64,000 nucleotides of DNA from Mucilaginibacter sp. SG564 (GCF_013149275.1 NZ_JABGNA010000006.1:186001-250000); one strand, 5' to 3'; positions 41,771 to 51,425 are shown, counted from the first letter of the stretch. Made by a program: numbers and translations. Notes: generated by a model not told the origin, from the sequence alone.

Positions 41771-41921
41771 GAATCAAGATACAAGAATCAGGATCCAAGG
41801 TAACTTAAAAGCTATTCGATTAAATTTATAGGAATATTCATTTAATGAAGGAAGCTTCAATTGGATTTAAACCACCTTATTGTCTCTGATTTCCTGGCTC
41901 CTGATTCTTGTATCTTGACTC
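41771..41921. repeat. Long inverted repeat between convergent genes
   Basis: 41771-41800 and 41893-41921 are inverted repeats that share an uninterrupted 20-base core (TCAAGATACAAGAATCAGGA) plus flanking partial matches. The right arm touches the stop codon of the VOC gene. The arms are made of repeated CAAGA/GAATCA words. Probably a bidirectional terminator. Confidence 0.85.
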
Positions 41922-42335
41922 TTAATTCTCATAGCTAATCAGCCATTGGTTGCCATATTGATCAACAAGATCGCCAAACAGGCTGCCCCAAAAAGTATCT
42001 TCCAATGGATGAGTTGCTTCGCCATTGGTAGATAACCGCGCGTAATAATCCCGGGCCTCTTCCTCTGTATTGCAATTTAATAGTAAGGAAACCGAATTGC
42101 CTCTGATCAAGCCAGATTCGGGTACCATATCCGAGGCAGTAAGTATCATATCGCCTTTGGTGAGGGTGGCATGTACCACACAATTTTCCATACAGGGGGG
42201 CATGGGCTCATTAAGTGGCAGGGGTAGTTCGCCAACGGTTTGGAAGCTGAGTTCACCTCCAAGGCATTCTTTATAGAAGGTCATGGCCTCCAGGCAATTA
42301 CCGTTAAAAGTTAAGTATGAATTGATATTTGCCAT
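41922..42335 (-). CDS. VOC-family (PhnB-like) protein
   Basis: A 137-residue vicinal-oxygen-chelate fold protein of the PhnB type. It starts INSYLTFNGNCLEAMTFYKE and ends with FWGSLFGDLVDQYGNQWLI, both diagnostic for this subgroup. The family includes DNA-binding-like and glyoxalase-like members, most without a known reaction. It is transcribed alone. Confidence 0.92.
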   Translation of the reverse strand: MANINSYLTFNGNCLEAMTFYKECLGGELSFQTVGELPLPLNEPMPPCMENCVVHATLTKGDMILTASDMVPESGLIRGNSVSLLLNCNTEEEARDYYARLSTNGEATHPLEDTFWGSLFGDLVDQYGNQWLISYEN

Positions 42336-42448
42336 GTCGGTTTACCTTTAATAAGTACAGATTGATTGACTATACAAAAATGAGTGTTGCAACGCAATTT
42401 TGTGGGGGCCTAACACGACAATTGAGCGGGTGAATAACGACAAAAAAG

Positions 42449-42562
42449 AGAATCAAGAGATAAGAGTCAGGAATCAGGACAAAACGTTTCTTTTCGTCAA
42501 TCCCTATTAGGGCGGAATATATATTTTTCTCTCTTGATTCCTGACTCTTATCTCTTGATTCT
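42449..42562. repeat. Perfect 28-bp inverted repeat at the end of the efflux operon
   Basis: 42449-42476 and 42535-42562 are exact reverse complements over 28 bases, with a 58-base spacer. The arms contain AATCAAGAG and AAGAGTCAGG, the same word family as the repeats at 29.1, 33.6 and 41.8 kb. The right arm ends 6 bp before the stop of the RND adaptor gene. A likely transcription-termination structure. Confidence 0.9.
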
Positions 42563-42567
42563 ATTCA

Positions 42568-43653
42568 CTAATTAATCGCCGCCCCGGCTTTCAACTCATC
42601 ACCCGGGTGATTAATGATCTGGTCGCCGGCCTTCAGATTACCAAATACTTCGGTGGAGTCATTCCTGGCCAGGCCTTCTTTAATATCAACCAACACGGCT
42701 TTTCCCTCTTTAACAGTAACCACATACTCGCGTTCTGTTGAGCGTACAATAGCATTGTTAGGCACCAACAGTGATTTAGCGCCAGAAAGCATGGGGATTC
42801 TTACTTCGGCATACATACCCGGCTTTAACTGCCCGTTTTTATTTTGCACATCAATTTCAATAGCTTCGGAGCGCATGCTGCCCAGAGAGTTAGCCGAGCG
42901 GCTTATTTTTGCAGTTTGCTGACTGCCTGGCATGGCGTTAAATACAAAGGTAACGGGCTGTTGCAGATCTACCTTGTCCACATAATCCTCTGGGATAAAT
43001 ACTTCCAAACGCATTTTGCTGATGTCCTGCAAAATCAGCATCGGCTGATCGGTTCCTTTGCCGGGTGATACCAACGCTCCGGGCGATACGTTACGCTGAA
43101 CGATCATGCCGTCAAATGGCGCGCGGATATTCAGGTAATCCTGTATGGTACGTACCGAAGCTACATTGGATTGCTCCGACCGGGCCATAGCGTCATCGGC
43201 TTTCATTTTGGCTGAGGCATTGTCCAGATCGAGCGGGGATACCGAGCCGGGTTCTTTGGCGGCCTCTTTTAAGCGCTGGTATTTTTCTTTACTGGCGATG
43301 GCGTTTTCCTGGGCCTGCAAAAAACGGGAATTGGCCGCCTGTAATTGAGATTCCATTTCGGGAGCTTCCAGGGTCATCAACAGTTGCCCTTTTTTGACTA
43401 TGGCGCCACGGTCAACATATAGTTGTTTTACAAAGCCGTTCACCTTGGGGAAAATGTTTACCTCATTAAAAGGCTTTAATTGCCCCGGCAGGCGAGCCTG
43501 GCTGGATAGCGCTTTTTCGGTTATGATACCGGTTTCATAGGCTGATTTTTTGCTGGTGGAAACCGCTGCTATATTGACCGGTGTTTGGTTACTGGAGCAG
43601 GCTGCCAGCACACTGGTGGCAGCTGCTAATATGATGATTGATTTAAATTTCAT
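42568..43653 (-). CDS. RND efflux periplasmic adaptor (HlyD/AcrA family) lipoprotein
   Basis: A 361-residue membrane-fusion protein. A lipoprotein signal with Cys19 in VLAACSSNQ anchors it. The barrel-sandwich halves are RLPGQLKPFNEVNIFPKVNG and IRAPFDGMIVQRNVSPGALV, separated by an alpha-hairpin of about 70 residues. It links the permease to the outer-membrane channel. Last gene of the TolC-permease-adaptor operon, 4 bp after the permease. Confidence 0.95.
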   Translation of the reverse strand: MKFKSIIILAAATSVLAACSSNQTPVNIAAVSTSKKSAYETGIITEKALSSQARLPGQLKPFNEVNIFPKVNGFVKQLYVDRGAIVKKGQLLMTLEAPEMESQLQAANSRFLQAQENAIASKEKYQRLKEAAKEPGSVSPLDLDNASAKMKADDAMARSEQSNVASVRTIQDYLNIRAPFDGMIVQRNVSPGALVSPGKGTDQPMLILQDISKMRLEVFIPEDYVDKVDLQQPVTFVFNAMPGSQQTAKISRSANSLGSMRSEAIEIDVQNKNGQLKPGMYAEVRIPMLSGAKSLLVPNNAIVRSTEREYVVTVKEGKAVLVDIKEGLARNDSTEVFGNLKAGDQIINHPGDELKAGAAIN

Positions 43654-43657
43654 GATC

Positions 43658-46600
43658 TTATACTGTTAAGGTTTCTTCTTCTGTTATTTCGGTTGCGTGT
43701 TCGGCAGATTCACCAGGCATTAATGATGGCGAATCGTAGGCGGTTTTGTTTTGTACCCAGGCAAATACCTGCGGTAAAATAAACAGGGCTGCCAGTGTTG
43801 AGGCAAATAGCCCGCCGATTACCGCCCTGCCTAACGGGGCAGACTGCTCACCGGCCTCGCCCATGCCCGAGGCCATAGGTATCATACCGGCAATCATGGC
43901 TAAACTGGTCATGAGGATGGGGCGTAAACGGATAGATGCGCTGGTGATGGCCGCTTTGGTGGCATCACGATAATCCAGGCGCAGCTTTTCGGCATTGGTT
44001 ACGATGAGGATGGCGTTGGCCACGGACACCCCCGTCGACATGATCATACCCATGTATGATTGCAGGTTAAGCGTAGAGCCAGTAGCCAGCAACATTAGCA
44101 ATGAACCCAGGATTACTGCGGGTACCGTTGATAATACCGTTAACGATACCTTGAACGACTGGTAATTGGCCGCCAGCAATAGGAATATCACCAGGATGGC
44201 CAGGCCCAAACCATTCTGCAAACTGCTCAGTGTTTCGGTAAGCAGATTGGCCATACCGTTTTGTGATGCCACCAAGCCCTTAGGTGCTGCACCCAGCGAG
44301 TTGATGGCCTTTTGCACATCGTTGGTAGCGGTACCCAAATCCTTTTTATAAATATTGGCGCTGATGGTTACAAAGCGGCGTGGCCCGGCCCGGTCATATT
44401 CGCCCGGTACGTAGCTGGTAGTAAAGGTGGCGATATCGCTCAATACCGGGCTACTTTGGCCTTTAACCAGTGGGATTTCTTTCAACTGATCCATGGTGTT
44501 CATCACATATTCCGGAATTTGCACCTGCACCTGGTAGGTATAGGCTCCTTTTTCATCTAACCAAAGGTTTTTATCGGTAAAACGACTTGATGAGGTACTG
44601 GCGGTAACCGAGCGGGCAATATCCTTGATATTAAGTCCCAACTGTGCCGCCTTCAACCTGTCGAGCGTGATCTTGATCACCGGAAATTTAAGGGGTTGAG
44701 CTATCTGTACATCGCGCAGGTAACTGATGCTTTTGAGTTTATCTACCACTTTGTTGGCATAGCCTTCAATCTGGGCCATATCCTTACCTGCTACCTGCAC
44801 CTCAATAGGCGATGATGCACCCTGGCTCATAATCTTCTCGGTCATGTCAATAGGTTCAAAGGTTATGCGCAATTCAGGCAGTTTATAGTGGATGTTTTTA
44901 CGCAGGGCATCTTTCAGCTCATCCATATTCACCTTGTATTTTTCATCCAGGTTTACCTGCAATACAGCTTCCTGGGTACCGGTATTAAATACGTACAGGT
45001 TACTGGTTCCGTAAGCGGTAGGTACCAAACCAATATAACCCGAGGTGATCTCCACATGGTTATTCACCGTTTGGTTAATGATCTGCAATACCTGTTTAAA
45101 GGCGTCTTCGGTGCGTTCCAAACGGGTACCATCGGGCTCTTTAATGCGGATCTGAAACTGGCCGTTATTGAGCTTCGGCATCATATCCTTGCCGATAAAC
45201 ACAAAGCAAAAACCGGCCAGGATGATCACACTAAAAAGATACACCAGCACTATGCCCTTTTTACGCGGCATGCTCCTGTTAAGTACTCCAATAAGCCATA
45301 GTTTAACGCGCTCAAACAGGTCGTTCTCTTCGGGGTGTTTTTGTTCGTTAGTCAGGTGATTTTTTACCTGTCCTTCTTCCTGCTCATCCAGTGCTTCGCC
45401 CGCGTGGGCGTGAATATCTTCGTGGCGGTAGTGCTGGTAACGCTCGGCCTTGATGAGCCAGTTACTCAGAATAGGTACCACAGTTTGCGCCAGCACGTAG
45501 GATACGATCATGGTTAAACCGATGGATAAGGAAAGCGGCAAAAACATGGCCTTGGGTACGCCGTTCATCATAAACGATGGGGCGAAAACCGCCAGGATAC
45601 AAAGTAGTATCAGCAATAACGGAAACGAGATCTCTTCGCAGGCATCATAAATAGCCTGTCGTTTGGATTTGCCCATTTCCAGGTGCTGGTGAATGTTCTC
45701 GATGGTTACCGTGGCCTGATCGACGAGGATGCCGATGGCCAGCGCCAATCCGCTCAGGGTCATGATATTGATGGTTTGCCCGAACATGCTGAGCAGTAAC
45801 ACTCCTATCAGGATAGATACCGGGATGGTGATCACCACGATAAGACTGCTTCGCCAATCGCGAAGAAACAATAGTACCATTAAACCGGTGAGCAGGGCTC
45901 CCAGTCCGCCTTCGGTCATTAAACTTTTCACGGCATTCACCACAAACACCGATTGGTCAAACTCATAGCTCAGCTTCACATCATCGGGCAGCAGGTTCTG
46001 CATTTCGGGCAGTTTGCTTTTGAGGTTTTGCACCACGGCCCAGGTAGAGGCATCGGCGGTTTTCACTACGGGGATATACACCGAGCGTTTGCCGTTGATG
46101 AGGGCATAATCCACCGTAATATCTGCAGCATCGGCCACGCGGGCCACATCCTTTACAAAGATGGGTACGCCATTCTGCGTTTTTACGGGGATATCGCCAA
46201 AGTTGTCCGGGTTTTTAATGAGCGTGTTCATGGTAGTCAGGAACATCGTATTATCCAGCCTGAGGTTACCTGATGGCGATGTTACGTTGAACTTGGCCAG
46301 CGCGTCAACCACTTCATCGGGTGTTAAATTGTAACTGCGCAGTTTATCCGGATCAAGATTTACGGTGATGGAGCGCGCGTTGGCGCCAAATGGCGGCGAT
46401 GGCGAAAGGCCCGGAACAGTAGCAAACATAGGGCGGATCTTGGTGGCAGCCATATCGTAAATATCCTTCAGACTTCGTGTCGGGCTCGAGAACACCAGTT
46501 GACCAACAGGTAAGGAGGAGGCATCAAACCGGACTACCTGCGGCGGCAATGCACCGGGAGGGAAAAAGCTGGATGCCCTGTTTACCTGCAGCGCCACCTG

Positions 46601-46918
46601 TGCCGAAGCTTCGGCCATGTTAGTACTTTCATAAAAGGACAATTTAATGAGGGTTAAACCCTGTATGTTTTTACTGGTGATGCTTTTAATACCATTGATG
46701 TACAGGAACTGATCCTGGAACTTGGTAGAGAAAAAGCCTTCCATTTGCTGCGGCGACATGCCGCCATAGGCTTCGATAACGTATATGGTGGGCAGGTTGA
46801 GTTGCGGGAATATATCTATCGGTATTTTTACTGCGCTGAGCACTGAAAATATCAGCAAACTCATGGTGATCACTATGGTAGTGATGGGCCTTTTCAGCGC
46901 GGAGGTGACCATTGACAT
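43658..46918 (-). CDS. RND-family efflux permease
   Basis: A 1086-residue inner-membrane RND pump with the typical two repeats of a large periplasmic loop and six helices. It starts MSMVTSALKRPITTIVITMS. Helix 4 reads AIGILVDQATVTIENIH: where AcrB has Asp-Asp, this has Asp-Gln, so only one of the two proton-relay acids remains, as in some heavy-metal and other RND pumps. A cytosolic loop after the first half is rich in His and Glu (HYRHEDIHAHAGEA). It should export small hydrophobic compounds or metals by proton antiport; the substrate is unknown. Confidence 0.95.
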   Translation of the reverse strand: MSMVTSALKRPITTIVITMSLLIFSVLSAVKIPIDIFPQLNLPTIYVIEAYGGMSPQQMEGFFSTKFQDQFLYINGIKSITSKNIQGLTLIKLSFYESTNMAEASAQVALQVNRASSFFPPGALPPQVVRFDASSLPVGQLVFSSPTRSLKDIYDMAATKIRPMFATVPGLSPSPPFGANARSITVNLDPDKLRSYNLTPDEVVDALAKFNVTSPSGNLRLDNTMFLTTMNTLIKNPDNFGDIPVKTQNGVPIFVKDVARVADAADITVDYALINGKRSVYIPVVKTADASTWAVVQNLKSKLPEMQNLLPDDVKLSYEFDQSVFVVNAVKSLMTEGGLGALLTGLMVLLFLRDWRSSLIVVITIPVSILIGVLLLSMFGQTINIMTLSGLALAIGILVDQATVTIENIHQHLEMGKSKRQAIYDACEEISFPLLLILLCILAVFAPSFMMNGVPKAMFLPLSLSIGLTMIVSYVLAQTVVPILSNWLIKAERYQHYRHEDIHAHAGEALDEQEEGQVKNHLTNEQKHPEENDLFERVKLWLIGVLNRSMPRKKGIVLVYLFSVIILAGFCFVFIGKDMMPKLNNGQFQIRIKEPDGTRLERTEDAFKQVLQIINQTVNNHVEITSGYIGLVPTAYGTSNLYVFNTGTQEAVLQVNLDEKYKVNMDELKDALRKNIHYKLPELRITFEPIDMTEKIMSQGASSPIEVQVAGKDMAQIEGYANKVVDKLKSISYLRDVQIAQPLKFPVIKITLDRLKAAQLGLNIKDIARSVTASTSSSRFTDKNLWLDEKGAYTYQVQVQIPEYVMNTMDQLKEIPLVKGQSSPVLSDIATFTTSYVPGEYDRAGPRRFVTISANIYKKDLGTATNDVQKAINSLGAAPKGLVASQNGMANLLTETLSSLQNGLGLAILVIFLLLAANYQSFKVSLTVLSTVPAVILGSLLMLLATGSTLNLQSYMGMIMSTGVSVANAILIVTNAEKLRLDYRDATKAAITSASIRLRPILMTSLAMIAGMIPMASGMGEAGEQSAPLGRAVIGGLFASTLAALFILPQVFAWVQNKTAYDSPSLMPGESAEHATEITEEETLTV

Positions 46919-46925
46919 AGCTAAA

Positions 46926-48317
46926 TTATTTTAAAAGGTTTAAAACGGTATTGACCTGATTTTCGGTAACGGCTTTCTGGAACAAGGCCCCGGTGTAAGC
47001 GAATTTGGCCTGTGCCAGGTCTGTTTCGGCACGGTAAAGGATATTGAGCGCGGCATTGAGCTCAATAATATCGGTTAAGCCGCTTTTATATAATGACAGC
47101 TTTTGCCGGTAACCTTCGTTAGCCGCTTTTAACTGTCGCGGAATTTCCTGCAAGCGCTGCCTGGCGGTTTCCAGTTCAACATCGGCCTGGCTGGCGCTGA
47201 TGGATAGCAGTTGTTTTTGCTCGGCCAGCTTTTGCGAGCTGTAGTCGGTGGTTGCCTTTTGGGTGCGTAGCTTGAGCTGGCGGCGGCGGATATCAAACAA
47301 ATTATAGGATAAGCCGATACCTACAAGGTAATTGCTCCTATCGACACCCAGGCCACTTGACAGGCTGTTGAAATGATCATTAGCATCGATACTTGATCCC
47401 CGGCCCCAGGCCGCGGCTTCGAACATGATCTTGGGATTATAGCTTTTTTTAACCATATCCTCGCGCTGCAGGCTGTTTTGGTATACCGACTGGTAATAGT
47501 TGATCAAAGGGTGATTAGCCGTATCGGGATTTAAGGATTGTACCACTGCCGACTGCCCGATCAGCGTCATCTCAGCGGTAGTATCCGGAACGATGGATTG
47601 GTAGGGCAAACCACTAACCGACGAAAGCTGTAATTGCACCTGCTTTTGCTGGTTCATCAGTTCGATATAATTTAACCGGGCTTTTGACAGCTCGGCCTCG
47701 GATATGCTGGTATCAACGCCTGCCCGTACCCCACTTTTAGCCAATGACTGTATGGAGCGAAGGATCTCGGTATTGCGCTGTATATTGAGCGACTGTATAC
47801 CCAGCAGATCATGCAGGCGCAACAGTTGCAGATAATTGCTGATGGTATAGGCCCGTAACTGGTATTTGGAGCTTGCAAATTGATTTTGCTCCACCTGGAT
47901 ATCAGAATTGGCCACTTTGTTTTGCGCGCCGTAAGAGCCAAAATTGTAGATCTCCCAGTCGAGCGCGGCTACGCCCACGGTAGCCGATACGGCGGAGCTG
48001 TTGCTTTCGGCGCGTACTTTGGAGTCGGCCGGGATAATGCCAAACCCAAAATATGGGCCGGCCACGTTGTTGTTGGTACCGATATCGGCCTGGTAATTAA
48101 GGCGCAGATTAGGCAACCAGTTGCTATGCGTTTCGGCAGCCTGCGTGCGGCGGATCTTGATAGCTGCGGAGTCGGTAAGCAGCGTAGGCGCATTCTGATC
48201 AACGCGGTTAAGCAGCGTTTTTAGGCTGACTGCCGGATCATTGTTTTGCTGTGCATAGGTATTTACCGCTATGAGCAGGCCCGCAGCAATACCTAAGGTT
48301 ATTTTTAAACTTTGCAT
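46926..48317 (-). CDS. TolC-family outer-membrane efflux protein
   Basis: A 463-residue TolC-like protein with a signal peptide (ending YAQQ). It has the two OEP repeats with long helices (QLAEQKQLLSISASQADVEL; YRQKLSLYKSGLTDIIELN). It forms the outer-membrane channel of the tripartite pump encoded just downstream. First gene of the operon; the stop is 7 bp before the permease start. Confidence 0.94.
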   Translation of the reverse strand: MQSLKITLGIAAGLLIAVNTYAQQNNDPAVSLKTLLNRVDQNAPTLLTDSAAIKIRRTQAAETHSNWLPNLRLNYQADIGTNNNVAGPYFGFGIIPADSKVRAESNSSAVSATVGVAALDWEIYNFGSYGAQNKVANSDIQVEQNQFASSKYQLRAYTISNYLQLLRLHDLLGIQSLNIQRNTEILRSIQSLAKSGVRAGVDTSISEAELSKARLNYIELMNQQKQVQLQLSSVSGLPYQSIVPDTTAEMTLIGQSAVVQSLNPDTANHPLINYYQSVYQNSLQREDMVKKSYNPKIMFEAAAWGRGSSIDANDHFNSLSSGLGVDRSNYLVGIGLSYNLFDIRRRQLKLRTQKATTDYSSQKLAEQKQLLSISASQADVELETARQRLQEIPRQLKAANEGYRQKLSLYKSGLTDIIELNAALNILYRAETDLAQAKFAYTGALFQKAVTENQVNTVLNLLK

Positions 48318-48486
48318 AAGTTTCTGAAATGAACTTATACCGGCGGCTGTTAAAAACTAAGCAGATAGGATGCATTAAAAGCATCACCCTAAAGGCAAAG
48401 CATACAGTAAATACCGGTAAATGATAGATAAACTAATTTGAATATATGATGGAGCATAAGCTCAGGGCCGGACAGGCCTCATCAAC

Positions 48487-48882
48487 TCAAATTTTAAAGG
48501 TGCAGAAGGACAAATAGGAGTATTGTGAATCGGTGACTGACCAATTAATGTTGAGCAAACGCTGCGGATTGAGTTTCCAGAGGCGCTGTGCAAACAACAG
48601 GATGATAAAATTGCCCACCACCATACTTAACAGATCAATAGCCGATTTTTTATCATTCATGACAAACTTATCGGTACGTTGAAAAAAGTTGGTATGGGAA
48701 AGGCTGGCCACTGTGGTTTCGGTCTTCCTTTTAAAGATGGAATTATGACTTACGGCAGCCTCAACCACCGGCCCGGTTAAACGCGGTAAAAAAAAGATGT
48801 GCGATACGGCAATAAAAACATAACAAGCAGCTATGCACAGCACTTGCAATTTTTTAAGGATATCTGTATTGCTTTGTTTCAC
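48487..48882 (-). CDS. Small membrane protein of unknown function
   Basis: About 131 residues from a GTG at 48882 (the frame also has a TTG at 48906). It has two hydrophobic segments: VLCIAACYVFIAVSHIFFLP near the start and LLSMVVGNFIILLFAQRLW near the middle-to-end, joined by a basic loop (FKRKTETTVASLSHTNFFQR). I do not recognise the family. It lies 169 bp upstream of the RND operon on the same strand. No ATG start is available in a sensible place, which lowers confidence. Confidence 0.55.
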   Translation of the reverse strand: MKQSNTDILKKLQVLCIAACYVFIAVSHIFFLPRLTGPVVEAAVSHNSIFKRKTETTVASLSHTNFFQRTDKFVMNDKKSAIDLLSMVVGNFIILLFAQRLWKLNPQRLLNINWSVTDSQYSYLSFCTFKI

Positions 48883-49016
48883 GCAGGCAACAATTTTATA
48901 CAACAAAGGTCAAAAAAAAACCAATTGTTTTTATGCAAAAATATTGTTGCAGTATGAAGTACTGATGAACTTAATGCAAAATAGTTGCGATAGCCTGATA
49001 TAAAAATTACCCCTGG

Positions 49017-49057
49017 TGACACGGGCAATGGTGTGAATATGAAAGTTGCCCGTGTCA
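49017..49057 (-). terminator. Hairpin after the DUF885 gene
   Basis: TGACACGGGCAA (49017-49028) and TTGCCCGTGTCA (49046-49057) pair perfectly over 12 bases with a 17-base loop. A third related word, CACGGGCAAC, follows at 49059-49068 and could compete for pairing. On the - strand a T run follows the stem at some distance. Confidence 0.7.
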
Positions 49058-49085
49058 TCACGGGCAACGGAAGATAGTTTGTGTA

Positions 49086-50867
49086 TTATTGTTTGGCGGC
49101 CCAGGCGTTCATTTTGGCTTCAAATACGGCAAGCGGCATGGCTCCGTCTTTAAGCACCTGGTTATGAAATTCGGCCAGGTTAAATTTGCGGCCCAGCTGT
49201 TTTTCGTACTTGTTACGCAACTCGCGTATTTTAAGAGCCCCTATTTTATAGCCCAGTGCCTGGCCCGGGATAGCCATATAGCGTTCAATTTCGGCGGTGG
49301 CGCCTTGTTCGCTGATGGCTTCGTTATCCATCATGTATTTAATAGCCTGCTCGCGGGTCATGTTTTTGGTGTGGATGGCCACATCAACCACCAGGCGGAT
49401 GGCACGGTGCATCTCGTCGCCCAGAGCGCCCATGTATTGGTAAGGATCGGTATACAGCCCCAGTTCTTTACCTAAGGATTCGCAGTACAGCGCCCATCCC
49501 TCTACGTAGGCATTCTCATTCTGATCAAACCGTCTGAATTTTGGCAGTGAACTGTTTTCCTGGGTCAACGAGATTTGGTAATGATGGCCGGGGATAGCCT
49601 CATGCAGGAATAATGACTCCATGCCCGAGGTAATGTTGAATTTGGTAGCATCCAGTATCGGTACATAAAATATACCCGGTCTGCTGCCATCGGCGGATCC
49701 TGCATTATATTCGGCACTGGCTGATGCTGCCCTGAAAGCTTCCGTTTGCCTGATCTCGAAAGGCGTTTTAGGTACGTGGTTAAACATTTTCTCCAGGTTG
49801 GGTTCCATGCGTTTGTGGATGTTCTCGAACGCGGCTAAAACCTCTTTTGGGGTTTTGTAAGGGGTGAACTTAGGATCAGTTCGCATGTATTCAAAAAACG
49901 CCTGCAGATCGCCTTTAAAGCCAACACTGGTTTTGATGCTGTCCATAATACCACGGATACGGCTTACCTCTTTCAATCCGGTCTGGTAAATTTCCTCAGG
50001 CGTTTTGTCAGTAGTGGTTTGTTGTTTTACCAGGTAGGCATATTTGGCCGTGCCATCGGGCAAGGCTGAGTAACCAGAAGTTGTACGTGCGTGCGGCAAA
50101 TACTCGGTTTTTAAATAATCGGCCAGTTTTTTATAGGTGGGCGAAATAACGGTGGTGATGGTTTTTTTGTAAGTTTCGGTGAGTTGTTTTTTATCAGCAT
50201 CAGAAAAGTCTTTGGGCAGATTGGTGATCGGGCCGTAAAATAAACTTTTTGTAGGGTCAGCAACTACCAGATCCTGCAATTCGGGAATGGTTTTTACTAC
50301 CAGCGCTTTGGGCAAAACCACACCGGCTTTGATGCCTTTATTGAAATTGCTGATGGCGGTATCGGCCCAAACTGAAAATGCCGATACGCGTTTTAGCCAA
50401 TCATTATAATCCTTTACGCTTTTAAATGGTTGTGAACCCGAGCCCGAGCCTAACTGCCCTATAGTAAGTGGCAGTGCATAGAACTGGTTAAAGGGCATGT
50501 ATTCAAAATGCTGTTTAAAACCGTCCAATGCGAGCTGAGCCTCGTAAGTAAAAATATCGTAGGAAAGCTGGTCGGCCTCGCTAAGGTCTTCCCGGTTAAA
50601 GTGTTTTACTTGTGCCAGGTAGTTTTCATAAAAAGCTTTTGATTTCGCTAAAAATTCTGCCGAGCCATCATTGGGCAGCTGATCATTATAGCGGTTATCG
50701 CCAATGCCGGTGGCAGTAAGCGGGTATAGTTTTAATGATTCTTCAAAGTAATTGTTGAATACTTTGGCCAGCTCCGGGTTGTCGGTTTTGGATGAACTGT
50801 TTGTTTTAGGCTGATTACATGCGGCTAATACAATCGCAGCGAAGAGGTAAAGGACGGTTTTCTTCAT
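49086..50867 (-). CDS. DUF885 family metallopeptidase-like lipoprotein
   Basis: A 593-residue DUF885 protein. A lipoprotein signal with Cys17 in VLAACNQPK exports it. HEAIPGHHYQ contains the HExxH-type zinc site, with NAYVEGWALYCE supplying the third ligand Glu. The family is distantly related to carboxypeptidase Taq/M32 zinc enzymes; the physiological substrate is not established. Monocistronic, followed by a 12-bp hairpin. Confidence 0.92.
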   Translation of the reverse strand: MKKTVLYLFAAIVLAACNQPKTNSSSKTDNPELAKVFNNYFEESLKLYPLTATGIGDNRYNDQLPNDGSAEFLAKSKAFYENYLAQVKHFNREDLSEADQLSYDIFTYEAQLALDGFKQHFEYMPFNQFYALPLTIGQLGSGSGSQPFKSVKDYNDWLKRVSAFSVWADTAISNFNKGIKAGVVLPKALVVKTIPELQDLVVADPTKSLFYGPITNLPKDFSDADKKQLTETYKKTITTVISPTYKKLADYLKTEYLPHARTTSGYSALPDGTAKYAYLVKQQTTTDKTPEEIYQTGLKEVSRIRGIMDSIKTSVGFKGDLQAFFEYMRTDPKFTPYKTPKEVLAAFENIHKRMEPNLEKMFNHVPKTPFEIRQTEAFRAASASAEYNAGSADGSRPGIFYVPILDATKFNITSGMESLFLHEAIPGHHYQISLTQENSSLPKFRRFDQNENAYVEGWALYCESLGKELGLYTDPYQYMGALGDEMHRAIRLVVDVAIHTKNMTREQAIKYMMDNEAISEQGATAEIERYMAIPGQALGYKIGALKIRELRNKYEKQLGRKFNLAEFHNQVLKDGAMPLAVFEAKMNAWAAKQ

Positions 50868-50969
50868 TTTAGTTAGTAGTTAATGAGTAAAGCTAACAAA
50901 ATGAAAATAAAGAAAACTGTGCGTGAATCACCTTTTAGTTGAAAGCATGATGTACAAGCCTGATTCGAT

Positions 50970-51250
50970 ACGTCATTGCAAGGAACGAAGCGATTCCTTT
51001 TATACAGGGCGAAGATGAATGTCGTAGAGCGCTCAATTGCCGCTGAGGCTGTTACTTTTGTCTTGATACAAAAGTAACCAAAAAATCAAGTCAGCAGAAA
51101 TGCTTCTTTGCGCGCAAGGCCTTTGCTCTGCAAATCGGGCAGAACCATCCCGATAGCTATCGGGACTAAACCTTACCGCCACTTCGTTCGCTCAGTCCCC
51201 CACGCTTCAGGTAAGGTTCGCTATGCCCTTACAAGCGCACATCCCACCAT
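50970..51250. repeat. Dispersed hairpin-rich intergenic element
   Basis: This 280-bp stretch has no gene. It holds GTTACTTTTGT-CTTGAT-ACAAAAGTAAC (51051-51078, perfect 11-base arms), a CCCGATAGCTATCGGG palindrome (51149-51164) that also occurs at 33577-33592, and GTCATTGCAAGGAACGAAGC near the left end. Such words are typical of dispersed repeats in this group of bacteria. The apparent open frames here have no protein character. Confidence 0.65.
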
Positions 51251-51264
51251 TGTTCTGTCCGCTT

Positions 51265-51425
51265 TCACCCGAAGCTTATTTGCTGACGAGGAAAGAAAGT
51301 TTTTTCAATCAATAATTCACTAAATCACTAATTCGATAATTAAGAATCACCCGAAGCTTATCTGCTGACGGGGAAAGAAAGGTTTTTCAATCAATAATTC
51401 ACTAATTCAATAATTAATTTATTCC
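51265..51425. repeat. Imperfect 82-bp tandem duplication at the uvrA 3' end
   Basis: TCACCCGAAGCTTAT begins at 51265 and again at 51347, and the following 60 bases match closely (GCTGACG, GAAAGAAAG, TTTTTCAATCAATAATTCACTAA). The second copy runs into the last codons of uvrA at 51414. Confidence 0.85.

Noticed and set aside
51108..51323. Open frame in the 51-kb spacer
   Set aside because: Runs through the repeat element and the tandem duplication; not a gene.
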